The notes beneath the pieces were generated by a model. That model was not told the origin of the DNA, did not search any database, and saw nothing but the letters and a program-made list of their open reading frames with translations. From CAJBVG01 sp943372995 (GTDB taxonomy: Bacteria > Bacteroidota > Bacteroidia > Sphingobacteriales > Sphingobacteriaceae), in the NCBI GenBank assembly GCA_943372995.1, contig CALSAQ010000001.1, positions 496,001-560,000 of the forward strand: a stretch of 64,000 bases of DNA, written 5' to 3'. Positions 17,408 to 25,794 of this stretch are shown in pieces. The translations under genes and the position numbers were made by a program. The stretch's first letter is position 1. Every line of letters begins with the position of its first letter.

Positions 17408-17459
17408 TTCTTTAAAGCTTTTGATTATTTTTAAACAACAAATAAGCAATAGAGTTTTT

Positions 17460-17915
17460 ATGGACTTCACAATTAATACACCTGCCCTCCTATTTCCTGC
17501 CATGAGTTTGCTGTTACTCGCTTATACTAACCGTTTTAACGTAATAGCAAGTCGCATTAGAAGCCTGAGAGATTTATGGGAGACTGAACACGACGATAAG
17601 ATATTATTTCAATTGCACAACTTACGACGAAGGGTGAAGCTCATTCGATTGATGCAACTGTTGGGAGTATTTTGCATGTTTGGTTGCGTATTTACCATGT
17701 TCTTACTTTTTTATGGAAATGAAATAGCTGGACAATATGCATTCGCTATCAGCTTGTTATTAATGTTGGCTTCGCTTTATTTATCTATTCGAGAGATCCA
17801 TTTATCAGTTGTTTCACTCGATATTGTTCTGAGCGATTTAGAACACGAGCTTAACGAGAAACAAACTCAATCAGAAAAAACGGAAAGTAATTCCGCGAAG
17901 AAATACTTCCGATGA
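17460..17915 (+). CDS. DUF2721 membrane protein
   Basis: A 151-residue membrane protein of the DUF2721 family: a first hydrophobic segment with T-P-A-L-L-F-P-A-M-S-L-L, a basic cytoplasmic loop (N-R-F-N-V-I-A-S-R-I-R), then two close membrane segments and a charged tail. Function unknown. I use the ATG at 17460; an ATG at 17421 would add 13 residues outside the family. Its last 45 bases overlap the 3' end of the convergent epimerase gene. Confidence 0.75.
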   Translation: MDFTINTPALLFPAMSLLLLAYTNRFNVIASRIRSLRDLWETEHDDKILFQLHNLRRRVKLIRLMQLLGVFCMFGCVFTMFLLFYGNEIAGQYAFAISLLLMLASLYLSIREIHLSVVSLDIVLSDLEHELNEKQTQSEKTESNSAKKYFR

Positions 17916-18725
17916 AAGGAGTTGCAAGATACCCTCTTTCTGACTAAGCTCTCCAGTACTATCAATTGCGTCGGCAACACCTTCCCAAGGTTCTAAACAA
18001 ATGAATGGATAGGGAGCTTTCGACCATATGCCATAATATGGAAATTGATCGGCACTTAAACTCACTATTTTTTTGCCTTTAGCATTCACTATACTCAAAG
18101 TCGACGATTGCATATCTTTTACTACAATTGCATCTTGTTCAAAGTAATCTTTCCTAAGTTTTAGCATGCACTTCTGTATAAATACAGGCTCTTGAAGATG
18201 ATTTCTTAAACCACCCTGCAATAAGTGACGGTTAAATTTTTCCTCTTCATCAAACTGAATAAAATAACTATCGATATCATCATCTAAAACAAAGGCAGGG
18301 TGAGCACCAATAGAAAAAAACATGTTCTCCTCCCCTGTATTCTCTACCCGATAAGATAGTGCCAATGCATTTTCTTGAAGAACATAGATGAGTTGCAGTT
18401 TAAAATGAAAAGGATAATTTGCTAAGGTCTCGTGGTTGGAATTCAACTCTAATATGATCTTAGAAGGGCTATGCTCAATAACTTCAAAATCGTAATTACG
18501 AGCGAATCCGTGTTGAGGTAAATGGTATGTTTTACCCTGATAAACGTATTGATCATCTTTTAATCGACCTACAAATGGGAACAGTACAGGAGAACTTCTA
18601 TTCCATACAGAAGCATCGGCATGCCATATGTATTCCCTATTGCTTGCTTTGTTTACTACCGAACGAAGCTCAGCGCCATGCGATAAAATACCTATTTTGT
18701 ATTCAGAGTTTTCTAAAAATAACAT
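17871..18725 (-). CDS. Aldose 1-epimerase family protein (LacX-like)
   Basis: A 284-residue galactose-mutarotase-fold protein that probably interconverts sugar anomers in the cytoplasm. Family marks are Q-H-G-F-A-R near residue 90, the catalytic His in G-A-H-P-A-F near 165, and the glutamate in C-L-E-P-W near 245. The arrangement is that of the LacX-like branch. Its 3' end overlaps the convergent DUF2721 gene by 45 bases in another frame. Preferred sugar unknown. Confidence 0.85.
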   Translation of the reverse strand: MLFLENSEYKIGILSHGAELRSVVNKASNREYIWHADASVWNRSSPVLFPFVGRLKDDQYVYQGKTYHLPQHGFARNYDFEVIEHSPSKIILELNSNHETLANYPFHFKLQLIYVLQENALALSYRVENTGEENMFFSIGAHPAFVLDDDIDSYFIQFDEEEKFNRHLLQGGLRNHLQEPVFIQKCMLKLRKDYFEQDAIVVKDMQSSTLSIVNAKGKKIVSLSADQFPYYGIWSKAPYPFICLEPWEGVADAIDSTGELSQKEGILQLLSSEVFLRGITFRFF

Positions 18726-18736
18726 GTCTTGAAAAT

Positions 18737-19087
18737 TTATTCTTCTTCCTTTTTGGAAGCTCCACGAAACGATAAGCCTAAATAGTATATCGCTACAAAT
18801 GCTAAACCTAATATAAAGAATGCTGCTGCATACGGACGAGTAGTATCATCGAAATAAAACTCTCCAATCATCCAAATAGAGTTTGCTAATATCCAACAAC
18901 AAACTGCAAGGTTATGTAATAATTCTTTCCTGTCGGCACGCGAGAGGTAGGTAAGATAAAAAGCCATAATTACCGTTGGGAGAATCATAAACATCCCAAG
19001 AGGTTTAAAATCCATTACCCAGCAAGAATCTTTGATGAGCCAAAAAAGAATGTGTGTATTCTCTAGGTTTCTTATTTTAGTAAGCAT
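18737..19087 (-). CDS. Small conserved membrane protein
   Basis: A 116-residue protein with four hydrophobic segments after a short N-terminal helix with L-F-W-L-I-K-D-S-C-W and K-P-L-G. It resembles a family of uncharacterised Bacteroidota membrane proteins known to me only by pattern. The ATG at 19087 lies 4 bases after the T-run of the upstream terminator; a later ATG at 19015 would remove the conserved W-L-I-K-D segment, so I keep the longer form. It is followed 12 bases later by the epimerase gene. Confidence 0.65.
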   Translation of the reverse strand: MLTKIRNLENTHILFWLIKDSCWVMDFKPLGMFMILPTVIMAFYLTYLSRADRKELLHNLAVCCWILANSIWMIGEFYFDDTTRPYAAAFFILGLAFVAIYYLGLSFRGASKKEEE

Positions 19088-19090
19088 ATC

Positions 19091-19128
19091 AAAAAAATAT
19101 CCACAATGTTAATAAACACTGTGGATAT
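19091..19128 (-). terminator. Strong intrinsic terminator after the DoxX-like gene
   Basis: On the minus strand ATATCCACAGTGTT pairs with AACATTGTGGATAT (14 bp, one mismatch) over a 4-base loop and is followed by seven T. The arms happen to contain TATCCACA, similar to DnaA boxes, but the T-run and position after a gene fit termination. Confidence 0.8.
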
Positions 19129-19149
19129 ATGTGAAATAATGTGAATATC

Positions 19150-19515
19150 TTATTTAGATTGTGCAGAGATCCAGAAAGCAGCACCTGCTAAACCGATATC
19201 TTTCAACATTCCCGACATAGCCATTTGTGCCATCATTGCATCAGCATTACCCAAGTTAGGAACATGTAACATCAATACAAATAATATTAGCATTATACCT
19301 AATAACATGGTGGCTAATTTTGTGTTCCTACCCGTTAATATGCTTATAGCAGCCAATAATAGTGCAATTCCTGAGATATAAACCCATAGTGCACCTCCTG
19401 GTAGATAAGCAGGTATCATTCCGGCCATTTGGTTAGCATTCATTAGATGAAATATTCCAAATCCGATGAATGGAACACAATACATAATTTTACCTAGCAT
19501 GCCTAAATTTTTCAT
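19150..19515 (-). CDS. DoxX-like membrane protein
   Basis: A 121-residue protein with four membrane segments: one near 8-25, one near 40-58, one near 64-85 and one near 100-117. The N-terminal motif I-G-F-G-I-F-H-L and the P-A-Y-L-P-G-G segment are typical of DoxX-like proteins. The ATG at 19515 gives the family start; an upstream ATG at 19602 would add 29 unrelated residues. Followed by an intrinsic terminator. Confidence 0.75.
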   Translation of the reverse strand: MKNLGMLGKIMYCVPFIGFGIFHLMNANQMAGMIPAYLPGGALWVYISGIALLLAAISILTGRNTKLATMLLGIMLILFVLMLHVPNLGNADAMMAQMAMSGMLKDIGLAGAAFWISAQSK

Positions 19516-19720
19516 AATCAGTTTTTGTTTAAGGGTGAATAATTGATTAACTATAAGAAAGTTACACAGCAAAACCTGTTGAAACAACGAAATGTTATTC
19601 ACTTATTAACACCCTCAAAACCAGCGCAATTATTCAATAACCCTAAAAAACTCTCTGTCGAATACTTTAAAATAGGTTTCTGCTGGGAACATTCATACTA
19701 TATCGGGAAATACAGAAAAG

Positions 19721-19736
19721 TATAAATGCATTTATA
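19721..19736. other. Perfect 16-bp palindrome in the gap upstream of the DoxX-like gene
   Basis: TATAAATGCATTTATA is perfectly self-complementary. It lies 23 bases beyond the racemase stop (minus strand) in a 243-base gene-free stretch (19516-19758). It could be a regulator site for the DoxX-like gene or part of a weak racemase terminator. Nothing else could be assigned in that stretch. Confidence 0.35.
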
Positions 19737-19758
19737 ATTCTTCATGAGTTAAAATATT

Positions 19759-20439
19759 TTAGGATAACATAAAATCAACAATGGCTTTTGCATGAATCTG
19801 AGTGGTATCAAAAACTGGAAGTTCAAAATCATTCTGACTAACTAGTAATGGAATTTCAGTACAACCTAAAATAATCCCTTCCGCACCATTTTTCACTAAA
19901 TCGTTAGCAATCTCTATATAGTTCTTTTTTGTCTCTGGTTTAATCAATCCTATTCCCAATTCCTCCTTTAAAGTATGTTGAATATAATCTCTCGTTTCTT
20001 GTTGATCAGGAACGATAACCTCAATACCGAATTGGTTGAACTTCTTAGTATAGAAGTCCATTTCCATAGTAAATTTTGTACCAAGAAGCCCCACTTTCTT
20101 TAAATCTCTTTTACAAATTTCTTTTGCCGTTTCTTCAACAATATGAATAACAGGCAATTGAATTTCTTCTTGCAAGCTCTCAGCAAATTGGTGTGCGGTA
20201 TTTGCACATAACACAATAGCCTGTACATTGCCCTTTTTCAAATCTTTACATGCATTAAGAATGAGTTCATAAGCATTCGGCCATCCTCTTTCTTGTACAT
20301 CGGCAAAATTCAATGAATACAACAAACATTCTGCAAAATTTAAACCTCCTAATCTCGAATTAACTCCTTCATTGATGTATCTGTAATAATCAATAGTTGA
20401 AACCCAACTAATACCTCCTATTAAACCTATTTTTTTCAT
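19759..20439 (-). CDS. Aspartate/glutamate racemase family protein
   Basis: A 226-residue cofactor-independent racemase. The start K-K-I-G-L-I-G-G-I-S-W and the two catalytic cysteines, in C-A-N-T-A-H (near residue 83) and G-C-T-E-I-P (near 195), are the mark of the family. It probably converts an amino acid between L and D forms in the cytoplasm, aspartate being most likely for this subgroup. Single gene with AT-rich DNA on both sides. Confidence 0.88.
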   Translation of the reverse strand: MKKIGLIGGISWVSTIDYYRYINEGVNSRLGGLNFAECLLYSLNFADVQERGWPNAYELILNACKDLKKGNVQAIVLCANTAHQFAESLQEEIQLPVIHIVEETAKEICKRDLKKVGLLGTKFTMEMDFYTKKFNQFGIEVIVPDQQETRDYIQHTLKEELGIGLIKPETKKNYIEIANDLVKNGAEGIILGCTEIPLLVSQNDFELPVFDTTQIHAKAIVDFMLS

Positions 20440-20556
20440 CTAATTTTTTTTATTAAAAACAAATCTACACTTATAATTATTATTGCTATGAATATATATT
20501 TTACACATTTTATACTAAATTTGAATCAATTCTAAATCAAAAAAAATCACATTATA

Positions 20557-22755
20557 ATGGAAAATAATAATTCGCAAGCAAAGTGCCCATTTACTGGCGG
20601 TGCTTTGAAGCAAAGTGCTGGTAATGGTACAAGAAATCGCGATTGGTGGCCCAATCAATTGAAGTTGAATATTCTTCGTCAGAATTCATCTTTATCAAAT
20701 CCGATGGATGAGCAATTTAATTATGCAAAAGAGTTTAATTCTTTGGATTTAAAAGCATTGAAGAAGGAGATTTACGAGCTCATGACTACTTCACAAGATT
20801 GGTGGCCTGCAGATTATGGTCATTACGGTCCATTTTTCATCAGAATGGCATGGCACAGTGCGGGTACATACCGTATTGGCGACGGACGTGGTGGTGCTGG
20901 TTCAGGAACACAACGTTTTGCTCCTCTAAACAGTTGGCCTGATAACGCGAACTTAGATAAAGCTCGTTTATTGTTATGGCCAATTAAACAAAAATATGGT
21001 AAGAAAATTTCATGGGCTGATTTAATGATTCTTGCAGGTAACTGCGCACTAGAATCGATGGGCTTCGAAACTTTTGGTTTTGCTGGTGGTAGAGAAGATG
21101 TTTGGGAACCAGAGGAAGATATCTATTGGGGTTCGGAAGGGAAATGGTTAGATGATCAACGTTATACTGGTGATCGTGAATTAGAGAATCCATTGGCAGC
21201 AGTGCAAATGGGATTAATTTATGTGAATCCTGAAGGACCTAATGGAAACCCTGATCCACTTGCTGCTGCTCGTGATATTCGCGAAACGTTTGGACGTATG
21301 GCGATGAACGATGAAGAAACTGTTGCATTAATTGCAGGTGGACATTCATTCGGAAAAACACACGGTGCTGCAGATCCAAGCAAGTATGTAGGTAAAGAGC
21401 CTGCTGCTGCTGGTATTGAAGAACAAGGAATGGGTTGGAAAAATACTTATAACACAGGTGCTGGCGCAGATACAATTACGAGTGGATTAGAAGGTGCATG
21501 GACAACCACACCGACTAAATGGAGTAATAACTTTTTCGAAAACTTATTTGGTTACGAATGGGAATTAACCAAAAGCCCTGCAGGTGCTCATCAATGGAAA
21601 CCTAAAGGCGATGCTGGAGCTGGTTTAGTTCCTGATGCTCATGATGCCACAAAACGTCATGCTCCCTTTATGCTTACTACCGACTTATCATTAAGAGTTG
21701 ACCCAGCTTACGAAAAAATATCACGTCGTTTCTTAGAAAATCCTAAAGAATTTGCAGATGCTTTTGCTCGTGCTTGGTATAAATTAACTCATAGAGATAT
21801 GGGACCAATTACACGTTATTTAGGACCTGAAGTACCAAAAGAAGTTTTAATCTGGCAAGATCCTATTCCTGCAGTTACTTATAAACTGGTAGATGCAAAT
21901 GATATTGCTACATTAAAATCTAAAATTTTAGATTCTGGTTTATCGATTTCTGAATTGGTATCTACTGCATGGGCTTCTGCTTCAACCTTCAGAGGATCTG
22001 ATAAGCGTGGTGGTGCAAATGGAGCACGTATTCGTTTAGCTCCACAAAAATATTGGGAAGTAAATAATCCTTCTCAACTATCAAAAGTACTTGATAAATT
22101 AGAGAGCATTCAAAAAGAATTTATTGCAACTGGTAAACAAGTTTCACTTGCCGACCTTATTTTATTGGCAGGCTGTGCTGGTATTGAGAAAGCTGCAAAA
22201 AATGCAGGTCATGCTATAAGCGTTCCTTTTACTCCAGGAAGAGGCGATGCGACTCAAGAAGATACTGATGTAGATTCTTTTGCTGTACTCGAACCTAAAG
22301 CAGATGGTTTCCGTAATTATGCAAAATCTCAATATGCTATGGTTGCAGAGGAAATGTTAGTTGATAAAGCTCAGCTATTAACCTTATCTGCTCCCGAAAT
22401 GACAGTTTTACTTGGTGGTTTGAGAGTATTAAATACCAATTATAACCAATCTAATCTCGGAGTATTCACTCATCGTGCAGAAACATTAAGCAACGACTTT
22501 TTCGTAAATCTTTTGGATTTGAATACGACTTGGAAAGCAACCTCTTCTCATCAAGATGTGTTTGAAGGTCGTGATAGAAAAACAGGAGACTTAAAATGGA
22601 CTGGTAGTCGTGTCGACTTGATCTTTGGTTCAAATTCGGAACTCCGTGCTATTGCTGAAGTATACGCATGCGCTGATGCTCAAGAGAAATTTGTGAAAGA
22701 TTTTGTAGCAGCTTGGACAAAAGTAATGAATGCAGATCGTTTCGATTTAGTTTAA
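20557..22755 (+). CDS. katG: Catalase-peroxidase
   Basis: A 732-residue bifunctional haem enzyme that removes hydrogen peroxide. The N-terminal active domain has distal Arg96, Trp99 and His100 (R-M-A-W-H), Tyr222 and Met248, which complete the Trp-Tyr-Met crosslink needed for catalase activity, and proximal His263 in G-G-H-S-F-G-K-T-H. The C-terminal domain is the inactive duplicate (S-A-F/W-A-S-A region). No residues appear to be missing. It stands alone, with a TAAATTTG box at 20516-20523 lacking a clear upstream TTG, and ends at a bidirectional terminator. Confidence 0.97.
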   Translation: MENNNSQAKCPFTGGALKQSAGNGTRNRDWWPNQLKLNILRQNSSLSNPMDEQFNYAKEFNSLDLKALKKEIYELMTTSQDWWPADYGHYGPFFIRMAWHSAGTYRIGDGRGGAGSGTQRFAPLNSWPDNANLDKARLLLWPIKQKYGKKISWADLMILAGNCALESMGFETFGFAGGREDVWEPEEDIYWGSEGKWLDDQRYTGDRELENPLAAVQMGLIYVNPEGPNGNPDPLAAARDIRETFGRMAMNDEETVALIAGGHSFGKTHGAADPSKYVGKEPAAAGIEEQGMGWKNTYNTGAGADTITSGLEGAWTTTPTKWSNNFFENLFGYEWELTKSPAGAHQWKPKGDAGAGLVPDAHDATKRHAPFMLTTDLSLRVDPAYEKISRRFLENPKEFADAFARAWYKLTHRDMGPITRYLGPEVPKEVLIWQDPIPAVTYKLVDANDIATLKSKILDSGLSISELVSTAWASASTFRGSDKRGGANGARIRLAPQKYWEVNNPSQLSKVLDKLESIQKEFIATGKQVSLADLILLAGCAGIEKAAKNAGHAISVPFTPGRGDATQEDTDVDSFAVLEPKADGFRNYAKSQYAMVAEEMLVDKAQLLTLSAPEMTVLLGGLRVLNTNYNQSNLGVFTHRAETLSNDFFVNLLDLNTTWKATSSHQDVFEGRDRKTGDLKWTGSRVDLIFGSNSELRAIAEVYACADAQEKFVKDFVAAWTKVMNADRFDLV

Positions 22756-22770
22756 ACTAAATACAATATA

Positions 22771-22806
22771 AAAAAAGCTGAGTTCTAAATAGAGCTCAGC
22801 TTTTTT
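22771..22806. terminator. Bidirectional terminator between katG and the DUF1801 operon
   Basis: GCTGAGTTCT (22777-22786) pairs with AGAGCTCAGC (22791-22800) with one G-U pair and a 4-base loop; six A precede and a T-run follows, so both strands get a U-tract. The minus-strand DUF1801 stop lies within its T-run. Confidence 0.9.
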
Positions 22807-23194
22807 ATTTCAATCGTTCTAATACTCCTCTCCTTTTCACAATATTTTTGTAATCCCACTGAATATCTTTTGCTTTTTTTAGCCAACGTTTCAAGTCCTT
22901 AACTTTTATTTGCTCTAATTCAGTATAACGAATTTCTGCCGCTTTAAAACTACCTTCATTTTTTAACCCATCCTCATCAAAAGATTGTCCGCTCCAAAAC
23001 AATAAACGTATACAAGTCTTTAGTTTACTGTAACCTACAATTGGGTTACCTTCTAAGAACCAAACGGGTTGTGCATGCCATATTTTACTTTCTGCCTTAG
23101 GTAAATTGTCGTCGATGAGTTGAGCCAGCAAATGGCAAATCTCGCGCTCTACTGCCGATTGTTTGTCGTTATAAAGCTGAATGTCTTTGTTCAT
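22805..23194 (-). CDS. DUF1801 protein
   Basis: A 129-residue soluble protein of the DUF1801/YdhG-like fold. The conserved part runs from residue ~35 (E-S-K-I-W-H-A-Q-P-V-W-F) through G-Y-S-K-L to a long amphipathic helix at the end. Function unknown in the family. Its start overlaps the stop of the acetyltransferase gene as ATGA, making it the last gene of a three-gene operon. Confidence 0.75.
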   Translation of the reverse strand: MNKDIQLYNDKQSAVEREICHLLAQLIDDNLPKAESKIWHAQPVWFLEGNPIVGYSKLKTCIRLLFWSGQSFDEDGLKNEGSFKAAEIRYTELEQIKVKDLKRWLKKAKDIQWDYKNIVKRRGVLERLK

Positions 23195-23637
23195 AATTTA
23201 TAAAAAAAATGTGCGACACCTAATTCTCCCGTTGGGTTAGTTTTTCGATAGAAATCAACAGCATAATCATCTGCTGTCTCTGCCTGAACAAATACTTCTT
23301 CAAATCCTTTTTCACTACAATACTTGTTGGTGAAATCAATTAATTGCTTTCCTATCCCTTTTCTTTGTAATTCGTTTAAAACGGCTAAGTCGTATATATA
23401 AGCTAAGGGTTTAGTAGAATAATATTGAGTAAAAATATAAACTGTTAAGCCACCAACAATCTTTTGCTCATGTTTTGCTACTACAGGGAAAAAATTATCT
23501 TGATTTAATAACTTTTCCAAGTGATCTGAATTTGGCATTGAGAAATCTTCAAATTCAAATACATCAGCAAAAACGGAAATTAAGGTTTTGAAATCCTCTA
23601 AATCCGTTTTCGTCAATACTTTTAACTCTAGTTTCAT
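23191..23637 (-). CDS. AAC(3)-I-like GNAT acetyltransferase
   Basis: A 148-residue GNAT enzyme resembling aminoglycoside 3-N-acetyltransferases of class I: G-G-L-T-V-Y, then Y-I-Y-D-L-A-V followed by L-Q-R-K-G-I-G-K-Q-L-I as acetyl-CoA site, then V-Q-A-E-T-A-D-D-Y-A-V-D-F-Y. The family contains both resistance enzymes and chromosomal relatives with other substrates, so resistance is not implied. It overlaps its neighbours on both sides by 4 bases (ATGA), so the three genes form a tightly coupled operon. Confidence 0.78.
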   Translation of the reverse strand: MKLELKVLTKTDLEDFKTLISVFADVFEFEDFSMPNSDHLEKLLNQDNFFPVVAKHEQKIVGGLTVYIFTQYYSTKPLAYIYDLAVLNELQRKGIGKQLIDFTNKYCSEKGFEEVFVQAETADDYAVDFYRKTNPTGELGVAHFFYKL

Positions 23638-23798
23638 TTTCTCCTAAATACCACCGAAATAAAGTAAATGAAATTAAATACAAGCGTAATAACATTTACT
23701 TTTGTAGCAAATGGAGGTGCTCCCTCTGGCCATAACTGACCTAATAATACTATTGAGTTTAGTATTAATAAAACGATTAAAATTAGTCTGTTGTTCAT
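23634..23798 (-). CDS. 54-residue membrane microprotein
   Basis: A short ORF translated as 54 residues with two hydrophobic segments (about 4-20, and 34-50) joined by a W-P-E-G-A-P-P turn and ending R-R-K. Its stop TGA overlaps the start of the acetyltransferase gene as ATGA, the same coupling used by the next gene pair, which is the main support for it being real. No family is recognised. It begins the three-gene operon. Confidence 0.6.
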   Translation of the reverse strand: MNNRLILIVLLILNSIVLLGQLWPEGAPPFATKVNVITLVFNFIYFISVVFRRK

Positions 23799-23810
23799 AT
23801 ATCTAAATTA

Positions 23811-23871
23811 ACAAATTATCCCATTAACACATTAACACATTATCCCATTAACACATTAACACATTAACCAA
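23811..23871. repeat. Octad repeat tract (ATTAACAC / ATTATCCC words)
   Basis: Seven units such as ATTAACAC and ATTATCCC, the same words as the right arm at 14920-14965, here as one arm only. Its right edge holds the stop codon of the ABC ATPase gene (minus strand, GGT-TAA-TGTG). Confidence 0.8.
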
Positions 23872-24538
23872 CTATTCTTCCATCGCTCATCTCTATCACT
23901 CGATCGCAATTCTGCGCAAATTCGGGATCGTGCGTTACTGTAATAATACTCTGTTTTTGGGTAACCGACAAATCTTTTAATATATCGAACACTAAACGAG
24001 AATTCGCTTTATCGAGATTCCCTGTGGGTTCGTCGCCCATAATAATAGAGGGATCGTTAATTAGTGCCCTTGCAATGGCCACACGCTGCTGTTGACCCCC
24101 AGAAAGCTTATTGGCCGCTTTGTGTGCTTGGTCTTTTAAACCCAGTAAATTTAATTTCTCCATTGCCCTGTATTCGACCTCTTCTTTGGTATATTTATTA
24201 AGCTTTAACCCTGGAATCATCACATTTTGCAAAACACTAAACTCTGGTAATAGAAAATGAAATTGAAATACAAAACCAATATGTTCATTTCTAAATTGGG
24301 CTAATTCATTTTGAGTTTTTCCTTTCAACTCATCTCCCTTCATTTTCAAACTTCCTTCGTAATCGGTATCCATAGTGGAGAGAATATATAGCAAAGTTGA
24401 TTTTCCGCAACCCGACTTGCCCACAATAGATAAAAATTCTCCTTTCCTCACATCGAAATTCAAATTTTTTAAGACCTGAAATTTTTCTGGTTCGTAAAAA
24501 TATTTACTGATAGCTGTTGCTTCTAATATCTTTTCCAT
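23864..24538 (-). CDS. ABC transporter ATP-binding protein (LolD/MacB type)
   Basis: A 224-residue ATPase driving the FtsX/MacB-type permease encoded upstream. Walker A is GKSGCGKST (40-48), the signature is LSGGQQQR (near 144), Walker B is I-I-M-G-D-E-P, and the H-loop is V-T-H-D. It belongs to the LolD/MacB/FtsE branch that works with mechanotransmission-type permeases. Overlaps the permease gene by one base and ends inside a repeat tract, which supplies the stop codon. Confidence 0.9.
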   Translation of the reverse strand: MEKILEATAISKYFYEPEKFQVLKNLNFDVRKGEFLSIVGKSGCGKSTLLYILSTMDTDYEGSLKMKGDELKGKTQNELAQFRNEHIGFVFQFHFLLPEFSVLQNVMIPGLKLNKYTKEEVEYRAMEKLNLLGLKDQAHKAANKLSGGQQQRVAIARALINDPSIIMGDEPTGNLDKANSRLVFDILKDLSVTQKQSIITVTHDPEFAQNCDRVIEMSDGRIVG

Positions 24539-25794
24539 TAGCCTCGTAATATGTTAACAGGGTCTATTTTAGAAGCTTTTTTTGCTGGAAAATATCCTGC
24601 AAAAATAGTTGTGATGATACCAAATAACAGTCCGAAGATGTAAAACTTAGGGTCCATATTCACAGGAAAGGTATCGACACTTAAAAACTCTCCAGCATCA
24701 AATGGAGTAATCGACAATAAATAGGAAATACCAAATCCTAATATCAAACCTACAATTCCTCCCATTACCCCAATAAATATTGCCTGAAATAAAAATACCT
24801 GTATAATATCGTTTCGTTCAAAGCCTGTTGCTTTTAATATGGCAATATCTTTCATCTTATCATAAATGGTCATGTTCATGATATTGTATATTCCAAAACC
24901 TGCAACAACCAATAAGGTGGTAACTACCACTAAGGTTAATACATTACGTATTACAAAGGATGCTAAAATTGTCGAATTTGCCTCTTCCCAATCTTCTGCT
25001 TTGTATCCATAAATACTTTTGTATTTAGCAGCATATACCTTCGCTTGGTTTAAGTCTTTCAACTTAATCTGTATATCGGTGATGTAATGATTATCTCTAT
25101 TTAATAAGGTCTGTACTGTGGAAATATTCGTATACGATCTAATGTTATCAATAGCTCCAATATTCGTTTTAAAAATACCTACAATCCTTAGTAGCATTGA
25201 GTTTCCTTGCGGGGTGGTTACTCCTACATGATCTCCTAAACTCAAATTCATTTTGTTTGCTAAGCCACTTCCCATCAATAGTCCATCTCTCGAACTCAAC
25301 AAATCTTCCATATCGCCCGATTTCATTTTAGCTTTTAATTGATAGAGTTTATCTTCATCTAAAATATTTACACCTACCACTTGTCCTGGTATAGGAGTTG
25401 GACCGTAATTATAAAAAACTTGAGTAGTTAATTGTGGAGATACTCCCAGTACATTTGGATCTTGTTCTATTTGTTTAGCAATGAGTAATCCGTTCTTTAA
25501 ATTAACTTGTTCTTGTTTGGGTTTCTGGTGATATACTACACTCCAATCGTTATCATTGGTATATACTTTCTGTATTACATTTTTGCGTTTCGATTCTATC
25601 TCATGGTATATTCTAATGTGAGGAGTATTGCTGAGCGTAGTTTCTTCTAAAAGTAGATTTACTCCCGTCATAAAGCTAATCATTACAATAAACATCGCGA
25701 TACCAAAAGTAACTCCAAGTGAAGCCACTATCGTTTGCTTCTTCTTCGCAAACAAATGAGTTTTGGCGATGTTGATGTTTAGTTTAAGCGACAT
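24538..25794 (-). CDS. ABC transporter permease (MacB/LolC/FtsX type)
   Basis: A 418-residue inner-membrane permease. It has the standard plan: one membrane segment near 20-45, a large periplasmic MacB_PCD-like domain (about 50-275), then three membrane segments near 285-310, 330-355 and 385-405 and the ending D-P-V-N-I-L-R-G. With the ATPase and the adaptor before it this forms a complete tripartite-type or lipoprotein-release-type exporter; no outer-membrane factor gene is in the operon. Confidence 0.88.
   Translation of the reverse strand: MSLKLNINIAKTHLFAKKKQTIVASLGVTFGIAMFIVMISFMTGVNLLLEETTLSNTPHIRIYHEIESKRKNVIQKVYTNDNDWSVVYHQKPKQEQVNLKNGLLIAKQIEQDPNVLGVSPQLTTQVFYNYGPTPIPGQVVGVNILDEDKLYQLKAKMKSGDMEDLLSSRDGLLMGSGLANKMNLSLGDHVGVTTPQGNSMLLRIVGIFKTNIGAIDNIRSYTNISTVQTLLNRDNHYITDIQIKLKDLNQAKVYAAKYKSIYGYKAEDWEEANSTILASFVIRNVLTLVVVTTLLVVAGFGIYNIMNMTIYDKMKDIAILKATGFERNDIIQVFLFQAIFIGVMGGIVGLILGFGISYLLSITPFDAGEFLSVDTFPVNMDPKFYIFGLLFGIITTIFAGYFPAKKASKIDPVNILRG

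Noticed and set aside
19098..19128. Inverted TATCCACA boxes resembling DnaA sites, with TTATTCAC and TTATTAACA about 480 bases further on (19592-19608)
   Set aside because: The boxes are the arms of a 14-bp hairpin followed by seven T directly after a gene, which is an intrinsic terminator. There are too few boxes for oriC and no dnaA, gidA or similar gene nearby.
23191..23637. Calling the acetyltransferase an aminoglycoside resistance gene
   Set aside because: Family resemblance does not set substrate, and the gene lies in a chromosomal operon with no mobile element.
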